Source of the DNA: an uncultured Desulfobacter sp.
GTDB taxonomy: Bacteria > Desulfobacterota > Desulfobacteria > Desulfobacterales > Desulfobacteraceae
NCBI RefSeq assembly: GCF_963666145.1
Contig: NZ_OY762614.1
Location: 2,032,001-2,096,000, forward strand
Direction: 5' to 3'
DNA length: 64,000 nucleotides
Part shown: piece by piece, positions 9,029-16,447 of the stretch
Numbering within the stretch: position 1 is the stretch's first letter
How the letters are laid out: every line of letters begins with the position of its first letter
Program-made: the position numbers and the translations under genes
Notes under the pieces: model-generated
Database searches by the model: none
The model's input: only the letters and a program-made list of their open reading frames with translations
What the model was told of the DNA's origin: nothing

Positions 9029-10012
9029 ATGATCGCAGGTACCAGAAACATCAATTATATGAGAATCTCCGTCACGGACCGGTGTAATTTTAGATGCAGG
9101 TATTGTGTACCTGCAGCACCGTTCAAGGTAATTGAACATGAACGCATTGCCCGGTATGAGGAAATATTAAAGATTGTCCGCATCGGCTGTGAGATGGGGA
9201 TCACCAAAGTCAGAATCACCGGTGGAGAGCCCTTTGTAAGAAAGGGTATTTTCTCCTTTCTCCGTAGGTTGTGTGCAATGTCCCAATTAAAAGATATCTC
9301 CATCACCACCAACGGGTCACGCCTGTGCCGGGATAAGATACAAGAACTAATGGATATGGGTATCAAAAGGCTTAATTTCAGTCTGGATACCCTGGACCCG
9401 GAAAAATTTGTCCAGATTACCCGGCGGGACCGCTTCCAAAGGGTTTGGGACAGTATCATGGCAGCCCACGATTTGGGCATGTCACCCATCAAAATCAATA
9501 CAGTGGCGCTTAAAGGATTTAACGACGATGAAATCCAGACCATTGCCGGCCTGACCCAAAAGTATCCTTTCCATGTCCGCTTCATTGAGTACATGCCCAT
9601 GGGAAACACAGATGTCGGTACAGATGGGCAAATTTTAACAAGTGACCTTAAAAGGATTATCGAAGAGGCCCATGGGCCGTTGACGGTTGTCCAGAAGGGG
9701 ATAAACGACGGTCCGGCAAGACTATATAAACTGGATGGTGCATCGGGAATTCTGGGATTTATCACCCCGGTAAGTTCTCATTTCTGTAGTGAATGCAACA
9801 GACTGCGCCTGACGTCCCGGGGAACCCTTCGCCCCTGCCTGCTGAGTAACAGGGAAACCGACATTCTCACCTCAATGCGAAACGGGGCCGGGGATGAACA
9901 ATTAAAACAAATTATGGTAACAGCCCTGAAAGACAAGCCGTTGCACCATAATTTAGAGACGAGAACCGCCCGGGATGTACCGTTAAATCATATGACCTCC
10001 ATCGGCGGATAA
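9029..10012 (+). CDS. moaA: GTP 3',8-cyclase (molybdopterin cofactor synthesis)
   Basis: This radical-SAM enzyme starts molybdopterin synthesis by converting GTP to 3',8-cyclo-7,8-dihydro-GTP. The radical-SAM cluster motif is C19xxxC23xxC26 in SVTDRCNFRCRYC, ITGGEPFVRKG provides the SAM GGE motif, and the C-terminal second cluster is HFCSECNRLRL with a third Cys in GTLRPCL. The protein ends in Gly-Gly, the conserved C-terminal tail that enters the active site. Its 327 residues are normal. The gene lies 9 bp after cobA/hemD, so it likely shares that transcript. Related radical-SAM haem enzymes (AhbC, NirJ) lack the terminal GG and the CxxC-x13-C pattern. Molybdo- or tungsto-enzymes such as formate dehydrogenase are the likely consumers. 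Confidence 0.95.
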   Translation: MIAGTRNINYMRISVTDRCNFRCRYCVPAAPFKVIEHERIARYEEILKIVRIGCEMGITKVRITGGEPFVRKGIFSFLRRLCAMSQLKDISITTNGSRLCRDKIQELMDMGIKRLNFSLDTLDPEKFVQITRRDRFQRVWDSIMAAHDLGMSPIKINTVALKGFNDDEIQTIAGLTQKYPFHVRFIEYMPMGNTDVGTDGQILTSDLKRIIEEAHGPLTVVQKGINDGPARLYKLDGASGILGFITPVSSHFCSECNRLRLTSRGTLRPCLLSNRETDILTSMRNGAGDEQLKQIMVTALKDKPLHHNLETRTARDVPLNHMTSIGG

Positions 10013-10028
10013 CCCGCCGTCAAAAGCC

Positions 10029-10122
10029 TAAACCTAAATGCTGCAATGCCTGGGCGGTGAGTTTCGGAAGACTTCCTTGTATCCGCCCCCAAGAGCGTTT
10101 GCACATTTAGGTTATTTTTTTT
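10029..10122 (+). terminator. Nested hairpin followed by T-run, downstream of moaA
   Basis: The left arm (10031-10046) pairs with the right arm (10099-10113): AACCTAAATG with CATTTAGGTT, then TGCAA with TTGCA, giving 15 base pairs with a single bulged C at 10041. Inside it, GGGCGG (10052-10057) pairs with CCGCCC (10083-10088). Inside that, GGAA/TTCC (10066-10076) forms a small tip. A run ATTTTTTTT (10114-10122) follows the outer stem. The position right after the moaA stop and the T-run suggest an intrinsic terminator of the hem-cob-moa unit, but the three-level structure is larger than most terminators and could be a structured RNA. Confidence 0.55.
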
Positions 10123-10205
10123 CCGTGAGTTTTTTAGATTTTCGGTGTCTATACTGTTAAACGGGTTCATTTGGGCCTAAAACGACCTCAACCAAGGAGG
10201 ACACC

Positions 10206-10352
10206 ATGAAAAAACAGATCGCCCTTGCAGCGGCAGCTATATTCATAACCACCCTGTTTACCGGATTTGCCCAGGCAGGGATCGCAGCAGCTATCCCCAC
10301 CGCCGGACCCAGACCCATCACCATGACACAAACAATGTCCTTGAAGGCGTAG
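10206..10352 (+). CDS. Tiny secreted protein, possibly truncated
   Basis: This 48-residue ORF is not in a known family that I can name. It has a textbook AAGGAGG (10194-10200) 5 bp before the ATG and a clear signal peptide: MKKQ, a hydrophobic core (about 5-20), and an AQA cleavage site before G25. Only about 24 mature residues follow, rich in Ala, Pro and Thr. In the neighbouring frame the sequence stays coding-like through HHHDTNNVLEGVV to a stop at 10381, so a one-base slip may have shortened an originally longer secreted protein. The gene follows the nested hairpin. It may be a relic. Confidence 0.5.
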   Translation: MKKQIALAAAAIFITTLFTGFAQAGIAAAIPTAGPRPITMTQTMSLKA

Positions 10353-10449
10353 TTCTTTGTGCAGGCGCCCTGATCCAATGAATGATGAACCGGTATAAAC
10401 ATTGAGCACGCTTCTGAATATGTGTTGCCTCTGATAAAAAGGAATTACG

Positions 10450-10841
10450 TTGCCCCGGGATTCTAAGCGACCTAAAAACGAACCTGCCGCCGACAGTTCG
10501 CCGGAACAAAGGCCTGCACAAACAAATCCCGGCCTCCAGGACATGATCAAAGAGATCGGTCCTGTTTTCAAATACACCTGTTTCAGATTGCTTAGCGACA
10601 AAACCATGTTATTGCCCCAGGGCCAAAAAAAAGAAATGCCTCTATCCGGCGCAAGACGTCTGTTCATCATGCCCCAGGCATGCAGAACACCCGAATTCTA
10701 TATCACCTGCGGGTGGATACCGGAAACTCGCCGATATTTGAAACCAATGTAGGCATTAATAATAATACCAGCATTACCATTGGCGGCCCCAAAATTCAAA
10801 ACGGTGTTATGCTCATAAATATACAGGGAGTCACCCGCTAA
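10450..10841 (+). pseudogene. Frameshifted small ORF, unknown function
   Basis: Reading starts at TTG 10450 behind an AGGAA. The frame runs with good codon use (DSKRPKNEPAADSSPEQRP, then LQDMIKEIGPVFKYTCFRLL) to a run of eight A at 10625-10632, after which its sequence looks random. One base restored there moves reading into the frame that continues NTRILYHLRVDTGNSPIFET and INNNTSITIGGPKIQNGVML to TAA at 10839-10841. The combined product would have about 130 residues. In that second frame a free-standing ATG at 10680 would give 53 residues. A sequencing error in the A-run, a real decay, or programmed slippage are all possible. No family recognised. Confidence 0.45.
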
Positions 10842-10999
10842 ACGTCATTGAATTCCTGGACAGAGGACTCCATTTCATGGCAAATGGTGATGAATTTGAA
10901 CGAATAGCACAATTAACCGGCCTTTATATCTGCCTTGATGCAAAGCGCACTTCTTTTCCCTTTTTTATGGCTTTTTACCCCAGTTTATATTAGACTTTT
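10842..10999. other. Intergenic region before the hybrid kinase, nothing recognised
   Basis: 158 bp without a supportable ORF or clear hairpin. Together with 10353-10449 it makes up the non-coding remainder of the 1-kb stretch between moaA and the hybrid kinase. The kinase promoter should be here, but no convincing -35/-10 pair is visible. Confidence 0.4.
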
Positions 11000-12634
11000 T
11001 TGCATAATGCGATAATTCAGTCTAAGGGGTTTTCACGGCCATTGATCACATTACCCAAAATCCGAAATTTTAAGCTCAGGAACAAACTGCTGCTCCCCTT
11101 TCTTATTATATTTGCGCCCATAATTCTTATATCCCAATTACTTATATTTATTCTAATTCCCACGCAGGGCGAAACAGCTGTTACGTCGAATATAATGTAC
11201 ATTTTACTCACGCTGGATATTTTTTGTCTTTTTCTGGTATTCGCCGGCTTGTCCTGGCTGCTGTCGCGATTCGTCACCCAGCCGCTGAATACATTCAAAG
11301 GGATTCTGGAGACCAGTAAACATGGCGATACGACCATTCGTTTGCACCATGATGCCGAAGATGAAATTGGAAACTTTGCACGGCATTTTAATGATTTCAT
11401 GGCCCGCATGGAAGATCATGACTACTGGACAGACGAGAAAAGTGAAAATAACCTCGAAACTGCAGACGAAGAACGCCGCAAACTTTTGACCCAATTACGC
11501 AAGGCACAAAAAATGGAAGCCGTTGGCATCCTGGCCGGGGGGATTGCCCATGATTTCAATAATATCTTATCCAGCATTTTCGGTTATGCCCAACTGGCCC
11601 AAATGAGCGGTGAGAGTCAGGACAAACTACACACGCACATGAACCAGATTCTTATAAGCGCCCAGCGCGCATCTGATCTTGTTAAACAAATTTTGACTTT
11701 CAGTCGCCAGGCGGAAAATGGGAAAAAACCGTTAAAACTACATATAGTGGTTAAAGAAGCGCTTAAGCTTCTCAGATCGTCAATACCCTCAACCATTGAA
11801 GTCGTAAACCGGGTGGAAACCATAGACATGGTTAACGCAGATCCCACCCAGATGCATCAACTGATCGTAAATTTGTGCACCAATGCCTATCATGCCATGC
11901 TAACGTCCGGTGGCACGTTGACTGTCAGCCTGGAAACCGTTGATCAGATCCCGCCCGAACATAACACCATAGACTATTGCCACAAAGGCCCTTTTTTACA
12001 GCTGATGGTTGAAAATACAGCTTATGAAACAAATCAGGAAACCGAAGAGGATGGGAAAACAATTTGTTCCAATGATGCCACCCCCAAAAAGGAGGAAAGT
12101 TCATGGTTGGGGTTTACGCTGGTCAGGACCATCGTCGAAGATCACCAAGGTCTTTCTTTCATAAAACGCAATCAAGAACACAGTACTACATTTTTCGCGT
12201 ATTTCCCGGTTGTGACCCAAAGCGATGGTACAGCCTCTCAGGAGATTGCAGCAAGGCCCCAATCAGGCACAGAAACCATCATGATCGTGGATGACGAACC
12301 GGCTCTCCTGGCTTTAATGGAAGAACTGCTTACCAAATACGGTTATTCGGTTTATTCATTTAATAATGGGGAAAGCGCACTGAATGCCTACCAAAAAGGC
12401 CAAACCAACTATGATATGGTTATTACGGATATGACCATGCCCCGTATGACCGGCGTTGCCCTGGCCAAGGCCATTTTATCTGAAAACAAAAATATGCCCA
12501 TCATTTTATGCTCGGGCTATAATGAAACCATCACCCAATCCGAGGTCAGTGCCATCGGCGCTCAGGCTTTTTTTGAAAAGCCTTTGGATACCTATCAACT
12601 GCTGAAGACCATGCGAAAGTTGTTTGATAAATAA
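11000..12634 (+). CDS. Membrane hybrid histidine kinase with decayed ATP-binding domain and a receiver
   Basis: The order of domains is: two membrane helices (about 31-53 and 66-88) with a very short loop, a HAMP region (about 89-141), a HisKA helix with H184 in GGIAHDFNNIL, a HATPase-like segment (about 275-405) and a receiver (about 426-544) with DDE at 431-433, phospho-acceptor D477 and K527. The HATPase N-box is present (LIVNLCTNAYHAM, 288-300), but the expected DxGxGM G1 box is replaced by ENTAYETNQETEEDGK, and the GTGLGL G2 box by SSWLGFTLV. ATP binding is therefore doubtful. It is probably a pseudokinase, phosphatase or phosphorelay scaffold. The start codon is uncertain: TTG at 11000 is the longest choice, with later TTGs near 11042. 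Confidence 0.88.
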   Translation: MHNAIIQSKGFSRPLITLPKIRNFKLRNKLLLPFLIIFAPIILISQLLIFILIPTQGETAVTSNIMYILLTLDIFCLFLVFAGLSWLLSRFVTQPLNTFKGILETSKHGDTTIRLHHDAEDEIGNFARHFNDFMARMEDHDYWTDEKSENNLETADEERRKLLTQLRKAQKMEAVGILAGGIAHDFNNILSSIFGYAQLAQMSGESQDKLHTHMNQILISAQRASDLVKQILTFSRQAENGKKPLKLHIVVKEALKLLRSSIPSTIEVVNRVETIDMVNADPTQMHQLIVNLCTNAYHAMLTSGGTLTVSLETVDQIPPEHNTIDYCHKGPFLQLMVENTAYETNQETEEDGKTICSNDATPKKEESSWLGFTLVRTIVEDHQGLSFIKRNQEHSTTFFAYFPVVTQSDGTASQEIAARPQSGTETIMIVDDEPALLALMEELLTKYGYSVYSFNNGESALNAYQKGQTNYDMVITDMTMPRMTGVALAKAILSENKNMPIILCSGYNETITQSEVSAIGAQAFFEKPLDTYQLLKTMRKLFDK

Positions 12635-12699
12635 AAAGCGTTGGCAAGAAAAATAGAAGATGACAGCTGCCGACACGTTTAACAATTCCAACAAAAATC

Positions 12700-12734
12700 A
12701 AAATGGGTATGGCTGTAAAACCATACCCATTTTT
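12700..12734. terminator. Bidirectional intrinsic terminator
   Basis: AAATGGGTATGG (12701-12712) pairs perfectly with CCATACCCATTT (12721-12732) around an 8-base loop. On the plus strand the stem is followed by TTTTTAC; on the minus strand it is followed by TTTGATTTTTG. It lies between the convergent hybrid-kinase gene and rplQ, so it can end both transcripts, including the 29-kb ribosomal/RNA polymerase gene run. The 190 bp between it and rplQ hold no supportable gene. Confidence 0.9.
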
Positions 12735-12925
12735 ACATCTTCTATTGTGCCTGAAAGGCTCTCCATGTTTGCTCAAAAATTTGCCAACACGGAAAAAGGC
12801 AAGCAAAGCTGAAACCCCGAAACCGTTATATTATGTAGCACTTCCAGAATTTCAGCTTCTTATAGCAATGCCATATGTGGGTGACAGGGGAGAATAAACC
12901 CCTTTGTCAAACCATTTAAAACAAC

Positions 12926-13282
12926 TTAGTCGGTGATCAACTCGATCTGAACCATCGGGGCGACATCGCCCTTACGTGGTCCTAATTTGGTAATTCGAGT
13001 ATATCCACCCTGCCTTGAGTTAAACTTCTCTGCTACCTCTTCAAAAAGGGCATGCACAACATCTTTTTCACGTATTACCGCCAACGCCTGACGTCTGGCA
13101 TGAAGATCTCCACGTTTGGCCAACGTAATCATCTTATCGGCAATTTTACGAAGACCTTTGGCTTTGGCTTCGGTGGTCTTGATGCTGCTGTGTTTGAACA
13201 GAGAAGTTACCATGTTCCTAAACATCGCCTTTCTATGGGCAGAGGTTCTGTTCAGCTTTAATACGGATTTTCTATGCTTCAT
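12926..13282 (-). CDS. rplQ: 50S ribosomal protein L17
   Basis: L17 is a structural protein of the large subunit near the exit tunnel. The 118 residues begin MKHRKSVLKLNRTSAHRKAM, the standard bacterial L17 N terminus, and keep the FKHSSIKTTEAKAKGLRK segment. An AAGGAG lies 10 bp ahead of the ATG, inside the end of rpoA (5 bp gap). It is the last gene of the alpha operon, as in most bacteria. Confidence 0.98.
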   Translation of the reverse strand: MKHRKSVLKLNRTSAHRKAMFRNMVTSLFKHSSIKTTEAKAKGLRKIADKMITLAKRGDLHARRQALAVIREKDVVHALFEEVAEKFNSRQGGYTRITKLGPRKGDVAPMVQIELITD

Positions 13283-13287
13283 GGTAT

Positions 13288-14310
13288 TTATTCTCCTTCC
13301 TGAGTATTCACATCTTCCGGCGGCTCAATCCCTTCAAGGTCCATCCCCAAAGACAAATCCATTGAAGTGAGCACTTCTTTGATTTCATTGAGTGATTTTC
13401 GGCCGAAATTTTTTGTCTTGAGCATTTCGCTGTCGGTTTTCTGAACCAGCTGGTAAATGGTATGGATTCTCGCATTTTTCAGACAGTTTGAACTGCGCAC
13501 GGAGAGCTCAAGCTCATCCACGGAACGGTAAATATTCTCATTGAATCCCTTTTCACCTTCATCGGTTTTATAGTCCGATTCATCCGGTTCAAGTTCTTCA
13601 TCAAAATTGATAAATGGATTCATCTGTTCCTTAAGGATTTTTGCACCGTAAGCAACAGCATCGTCAGGTGTAACACTACCGTCTGTCCAGACTTCGAAAG
13701 TCAATTTGTCATAGTCGGTTTTCTGACCGATACGAGATGTGCCCACCACATATTTTACTCGTTTAATGGGGGAAAACGCGGAATCAATGGGGATGGTACC
13801 GATAGGGGCATCGTCGTCTTTATTAGCTGATGACAGCGCATACCCTTTACCTGTTTTCACAACCATGACAATATTGAGTTTTCCATTTTTGTTTACCGTG
13901 GCAATATGCTGTTCCGGGTTAAGAACTTTAACCTTGCCGTCCGGACTAACAATATCCGCACCTGTAACCTCCGCCTCGCCGGTCACATTAAGGGTCAATA
14001 TTTTATCGTCTGGATCGTCCACTTTGAGCTTCAATTCTTTCAGGTTGAGGATGATCTCAGAAACATCCTCTCTGATATCTGATATAACGCTGTATTCGTG
14101 AAGCGCATCATCGAATTTCACGGAGACTATGGCGGCGCCATAAATGGATGACAATATAATTCGCCGAAGCGAGTTACCAATGGTGATGCCGTATCCCCTT
14201 TCAAGGGGTTCACACACAAACTTACCATAGGTGGAAGTTGTGGTAACATCAAGCTTTTCCGGCTTGATCATCTCTCGCCAGTTAACATATGCAAGATTTT
14301 CAGATGACAT
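13288..14310 (-). CDS. rpoA: RNA polymerase subunit alpha
   Basis: The alpha subunit dimerises to start polymerase assembly. Its C-terminal domain contacts UP elements and activators. The 340 residues comprise the N-terminal dimerisation domain (about 1-230; GYGITIGNSLRRIILSS near 39-55) and the helix-hairpin-helix C-terminal domain (about 270-320; RSSNCLKNARIHTIYQL, then KNFGRKSLNEIKEVL). The linker is acidic (EELEPDESDYKTDEGEKG) and somewhat longer than in E. coli. It follows rpsD by 47 bp and precedes rplQ by 5 bp. Confidence 0.98.
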   Translation of the reverse strand: MSSENLAYVNWREMIKPEKLDVTTTSTYGKFVCEPLERGYGITIGNSLRRIILSSIYGAAIVSVKFDDALHEYSVISDIREDVSEIILNLKELKLKVDDPDDKILTLNVTGEAEVTGADIVSPDGKVKVLNPEQHIATVNKNGKLNIVMVVKTGKGYALSSANKDDDAPIGTIPIDSAFSPIKRVKYVVGTSRIGQKTDYDKLTFEVWTDGSVTPDDAVAYGAKILKEQMNPFINFDEELEPDESDYKTDEGEKGFNENIYRSVDELELSVRSSNCLKNARIHTIYQLVQKTDSEMLKTKNFGRKSLNEIKEVLTSMDLSLGMDLEGIEPPEDVNTQEGE

Positions 14311-14357
14311 TTAAATCTCCTGAATAGATAATTTGGTAGATCATGTATATGATAAAC

Positions 14358-14984
14358 CTATTTTGAATAGAGCTCGACGATCAACTGTTCCTGGATCGGC
14401 AGTGAAATATCTTCCCTTGCAGGAAGGCCTTTTATTTCACCTTTAAAACTATCTTTATTGATTTCAAGCCACTGAGGTATACCACGCCGTACAATGGCGT
14501 CCAGGGAATCGATAATGGCCTGGATGGTTCTGCTTTTTTCGCAAAGTTCGATCACATCCCCTTTTTTAACCTGATAAGATGGGATATTAACCTTTTTCCC
14601 GTTTACAGTAAAGTGATTGTGACGAACAAAGTGGCGACCTTGATTTCTGGAATTTACGAATCCAAGTCTAAATACGGCATTATCTAACCGAGTCTCAAGT
14701 AATGTCAACAAATTAATACCGGTAATGCCTTTTTGACGGTCAGCTCTTTTAAAAGTATTTCTGAACTGCTTTTCAGAAACACCGTAAATGCGTTTAACTT
14801 TTTGTTTTTCACGAAGCTGCATGCCGTAATCTGATTGTTTTACTCTTTTCTGACCATGTTGACCGGGGGGAAACCCTCTTCTGTCAAAACTGCATTTATC
14901 AGAAAAACAACGATCGCCTTTCAAAAAAAGCTTCATATTTTCACGTCTGCACTGTCTGCAGACAGAACCTCTATATCTAGCCAA
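14358..14984 (-). CDS. rpsD: 30S ribosomal protein S4 (zinc form, TTG start)
   Basis: S4 is a primary 16S rRNA-binding protein of the 30S body. The protein has 208 residues. Cysteines C9, C12, C26 and C31 in the N terminus form the metal-binding (C+) version. The S4 RNA-binding domain is at about 95-160 (LETRLDNAVFRLGFVNSR). The start codon is TTG at 14984, supported by AAGGAGGAAAC directly upstream. A 234-bp gap separates it from rpsK, unusually wide in this operon, so a separate promoter or S4-binding leader may lie there. Confidence 0.97.
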   Translation of the reverse strand: MARYRGSVCRQCRRENMKLFLKGDRCFSDKCSFDRRGFPPGQHGQKRVKQSDYGMQLREKQKVKRIYGVSEKQFRNTFKRADRQKGITGINLLTLLETRLDNAVFRLGFVNSRNQGRHFVRHNHFTVNGKKVNIPSYQVKKGDVIELCEKSRTIQAIIDSLDAIVRRGIPQWLEINKDSFKGEIKGLPAREDISLPIQEQLIVELYSK

Positions 14985-15130
14985 GTTTCCTCCTTTATCA
15001 CTTTAGATAAAGTTTACACATTTAAATTTTTTCGAAATATTCACTTGATATGTCCGAAATAAAATGTATCTCAATTTATAATTTGACGAAAATTTTCACA
15101 GATGCAACGTGCATTAAAATTATAAACCAA

Positions 15131-15150
15131 AGTAACCGAATAAGGTTACT
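15131..15150 (-). repeat. Small hairpin in the wide rpsK-rpsD spacer
   Basis: AGTAACC (15131-15137) pairs with GGTTACT (15144-15150) around a 6-base loop. It lies inside the 234-bp, A/T-rich spacer 14985-15218. On the minus-strand transcript it is followed by TTGG rather than a U-run, so it does not look like a normal terminator. It could be part of an S4-responsive leader or a processing site. Confidence 0.4.
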
Positions 15151-15218
15151 ATATCCGATTTTATAATTCGGCAAATTTCAATGCAACACCGCAGATAGGT
15201 AAATATTCGTTCAAAAAA

Positions 15219-15614
15219 TTACACACGTCTTCTTTTTGGTGGACGGCAACCATTATGCGGTACCGGGGTAACATCCTTGATCATGGAAATATTAAACCCA
15301 AGTGCATGAAGCGCCCGTAGCGCGGATTCTCTTCCGGGGCCAGGGCCTTTAACAAAAACCCCAACGTTTTTCATACCATGCTCCATGGCCTTGGCACCGG
15401 CATCTTCAGCAACCAGCTTGGCTGCAAAGGGAGTCGATTTTCTGGATCCCTTGAAGCCCTGCATTCCGGCAGATGACCAGGAAATGGTATTACCGTTTTC
15501 ATCGGCAATGGTGACAATGGTATTGTTAAAGGTAGACTGAATATGCACTATGCCGGTTGATATATTTTTTTTAACCCGCTTTTTGGCAACGACCTTTTTA
15601 GACTTTTTCGCCAT
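15219..15614 (-). CDS. rpsK: 30S ribosomal protein S11
   Basis: S11 sits on the 30S platform, helping Shine-Dalgarno pairing in the exit channel. The 131 residues include GIVHIQSTFNNTIVTIADENG and end KDVTPVPHNGCRPPKRRRV, the standard C terminus, followed by no extension. The N terminus is very Lys-rich (MAKKSKKVVAKKRVKKN). It lies 25 bp after rpsM. Confidence 0.98.
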   Translation of the reverse strand: MAKKSKKVVAKKRVKKNISTGIVHIQSTFNNTIVTIADENGNTISWSSAGMQGFKGSRKSTPFAAKLVAEDAGAKAMEHGMKNVGVFVKGPGPGRESALRALHALGFNISMIKDVTPVPHNGCRPPKRRRV

Positions 15615-15639
15615 AATTGTTATCCCTTTTAATTAAGTC

Positions 15640-16008
15640 CTACTTTTTCTTCTTCACTGCCGCGCGTTTGGGACCTTTTCTGGTTCTGGCGTTGGTACTA
15701 GTCCGTTGCCCGTGGCAAGGCAGGCCTTTACGATGACGCAGTCCCCTGTAACATCCAAGATCCATTAACCGTTTAATGTTCATGGACACTTCGGAACGTA
15801 GTTCACCTTCAACCTTAAATTCGGCATCAATGACCTTCCTGATTTCGTTAACCTGTTCTTCGGTCAGGTCATCTGCCTTAATTGTGGGCTCAATGCCCGT
15901 TTGTTCAAGTATCTGCTTAGATCTGCTACCACCGATACCATAGATATAGGTTAAAGCGATCCACGCATGCTTATCTCTTGGTAAGTCAACTCCAGCTATA
16001 CGTGCCAA
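15640..16008 (-). CDS. rpsM: 30S ribosomal protein S13
   Basis: S13 forms part of the 30S head and of the bridges to the 50S subunit. The 122 residues start MARIAGVDLPRDKHAWIALT, contain the helix-two-turn-helix, and end in the basic GQRTSTNARTRKGPKRA tail that reaches the P-site tRNA. The short gap to rpmJ is conserved across bacteria. Confidence 0.98.
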   Translation of the reverse strand: MARIAGVDLPRDKHAWIALTYIYGIGGSRSKQILEQTGIEPTIKADDLTEEQVNEIRKVIDAEFKVEGELRSEVSMNIKRLMDLGCYRGLRHRKGLPCHGQRTSTNARTRKGPKRAAVKKKK

Positions 16009-16022
16009 ATTTATCTATCCTC

Positions 16023-16136
16023 CTATCCCTGACGCTGTTTATGGCGCTTGTTGACACAAATGACTCTGATGACACCGCGTCTTTTAATAACTTTGCAGTC
16101 TCTACAGATTTTTTTTACGGATGCTCTGACTTTCAT
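16023..16136 (-). CDS. rpmJ: 50S ribosomal protein L36 (zinc form)
   Basis: This gene of 37 residues is too short for most ORF filters. It starts MKVRASVKKICRDC and ends VNKRHKQRQG. Zinc ligands C11, C14, C27 and H32 are all present, so it is the zinc-binding version. It lies 62 bp after infA and 14 bp before rpsM. The infA-rpmJ-rpsM order is the usual bacterial arrangement. Confidence 0.97.
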   Translation of the reverse strand: MKVRASVKKICRDCKVIKRRGVIRVICVNKRHKQRQG

Positions 16137-16198
16137 CTAACTGCTCCTCATCTCATTATTCCAATGTATACTTCTTTTTTGTTTACTACAATTCGGCA

Positions 16199-16417
16199 TT
16201 ATTTATACCGATAGGTGATTCTGCCGCGGCTGAGGTCATAGGGAGAAATTTCCACGGTCACCCTGTCGCCGGGAAGTATTTTTATAAAATGCATTCTCAT
16301 TTTCCCGGAGATGTGTGCCAGGAGAACGTGCTTATTCTCAAGTTCAACCTTGAACATGGCATTGGGAAGTGTTTCAAGGACCTTACCGTCTACTTTAATG
16401 GGCTCTTCTTTGGCCAT
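16199..16417 (-). CDS. infA: Translation initiation factor IF-1
   Basis: IF-1 binds the 30S A site during initiation. The 72 residues make up a single OB-fold domain (MAKEEPIKVDGKVLETLPNA; HISGKMRMHFIKILPGDRV). It follows secY directly with a 30-bp gap; adk and map, often found between secY and infA, are missing here. Confidence 0.98.
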   Translation of the reverse strand: MAKEEPIKVDGKVLETLPNAMFKVELENKHVLLAHISGKMRMHFIKILPGDRVTVEISPYDLSRGRITYRYK

Positions 16418-16447
16418 AACTAAATTCTTCTCCTTTGTGGTGCCATA

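Noticed and set aside
9029..10012. moaA as an AhbC/NirJ-like haem synthesis radical-SAM gene
   Set aside because: Its place after hemC and cobA/hemD makes this tempting, but the C-terminal Gly-Gly and the CxxC plus third Cys pattern are those of MoaA.
10029..10122. The nested hairpin as an integron attC site
   Set aside because: The AAC and GTT at its ends invite this idea, but the outer bases do not extend to RYYYAAC/GTTRRRY pairing, the T-run follows directly and no integron integrase is near.
12703..12897. ORF of 64 codons between the hybrid kinase and rplQ
   Set aside because: It starts within the terminator hairpin, has no ribosome site and an uneven, Leu/Pro-rich composition typical of chance frames.
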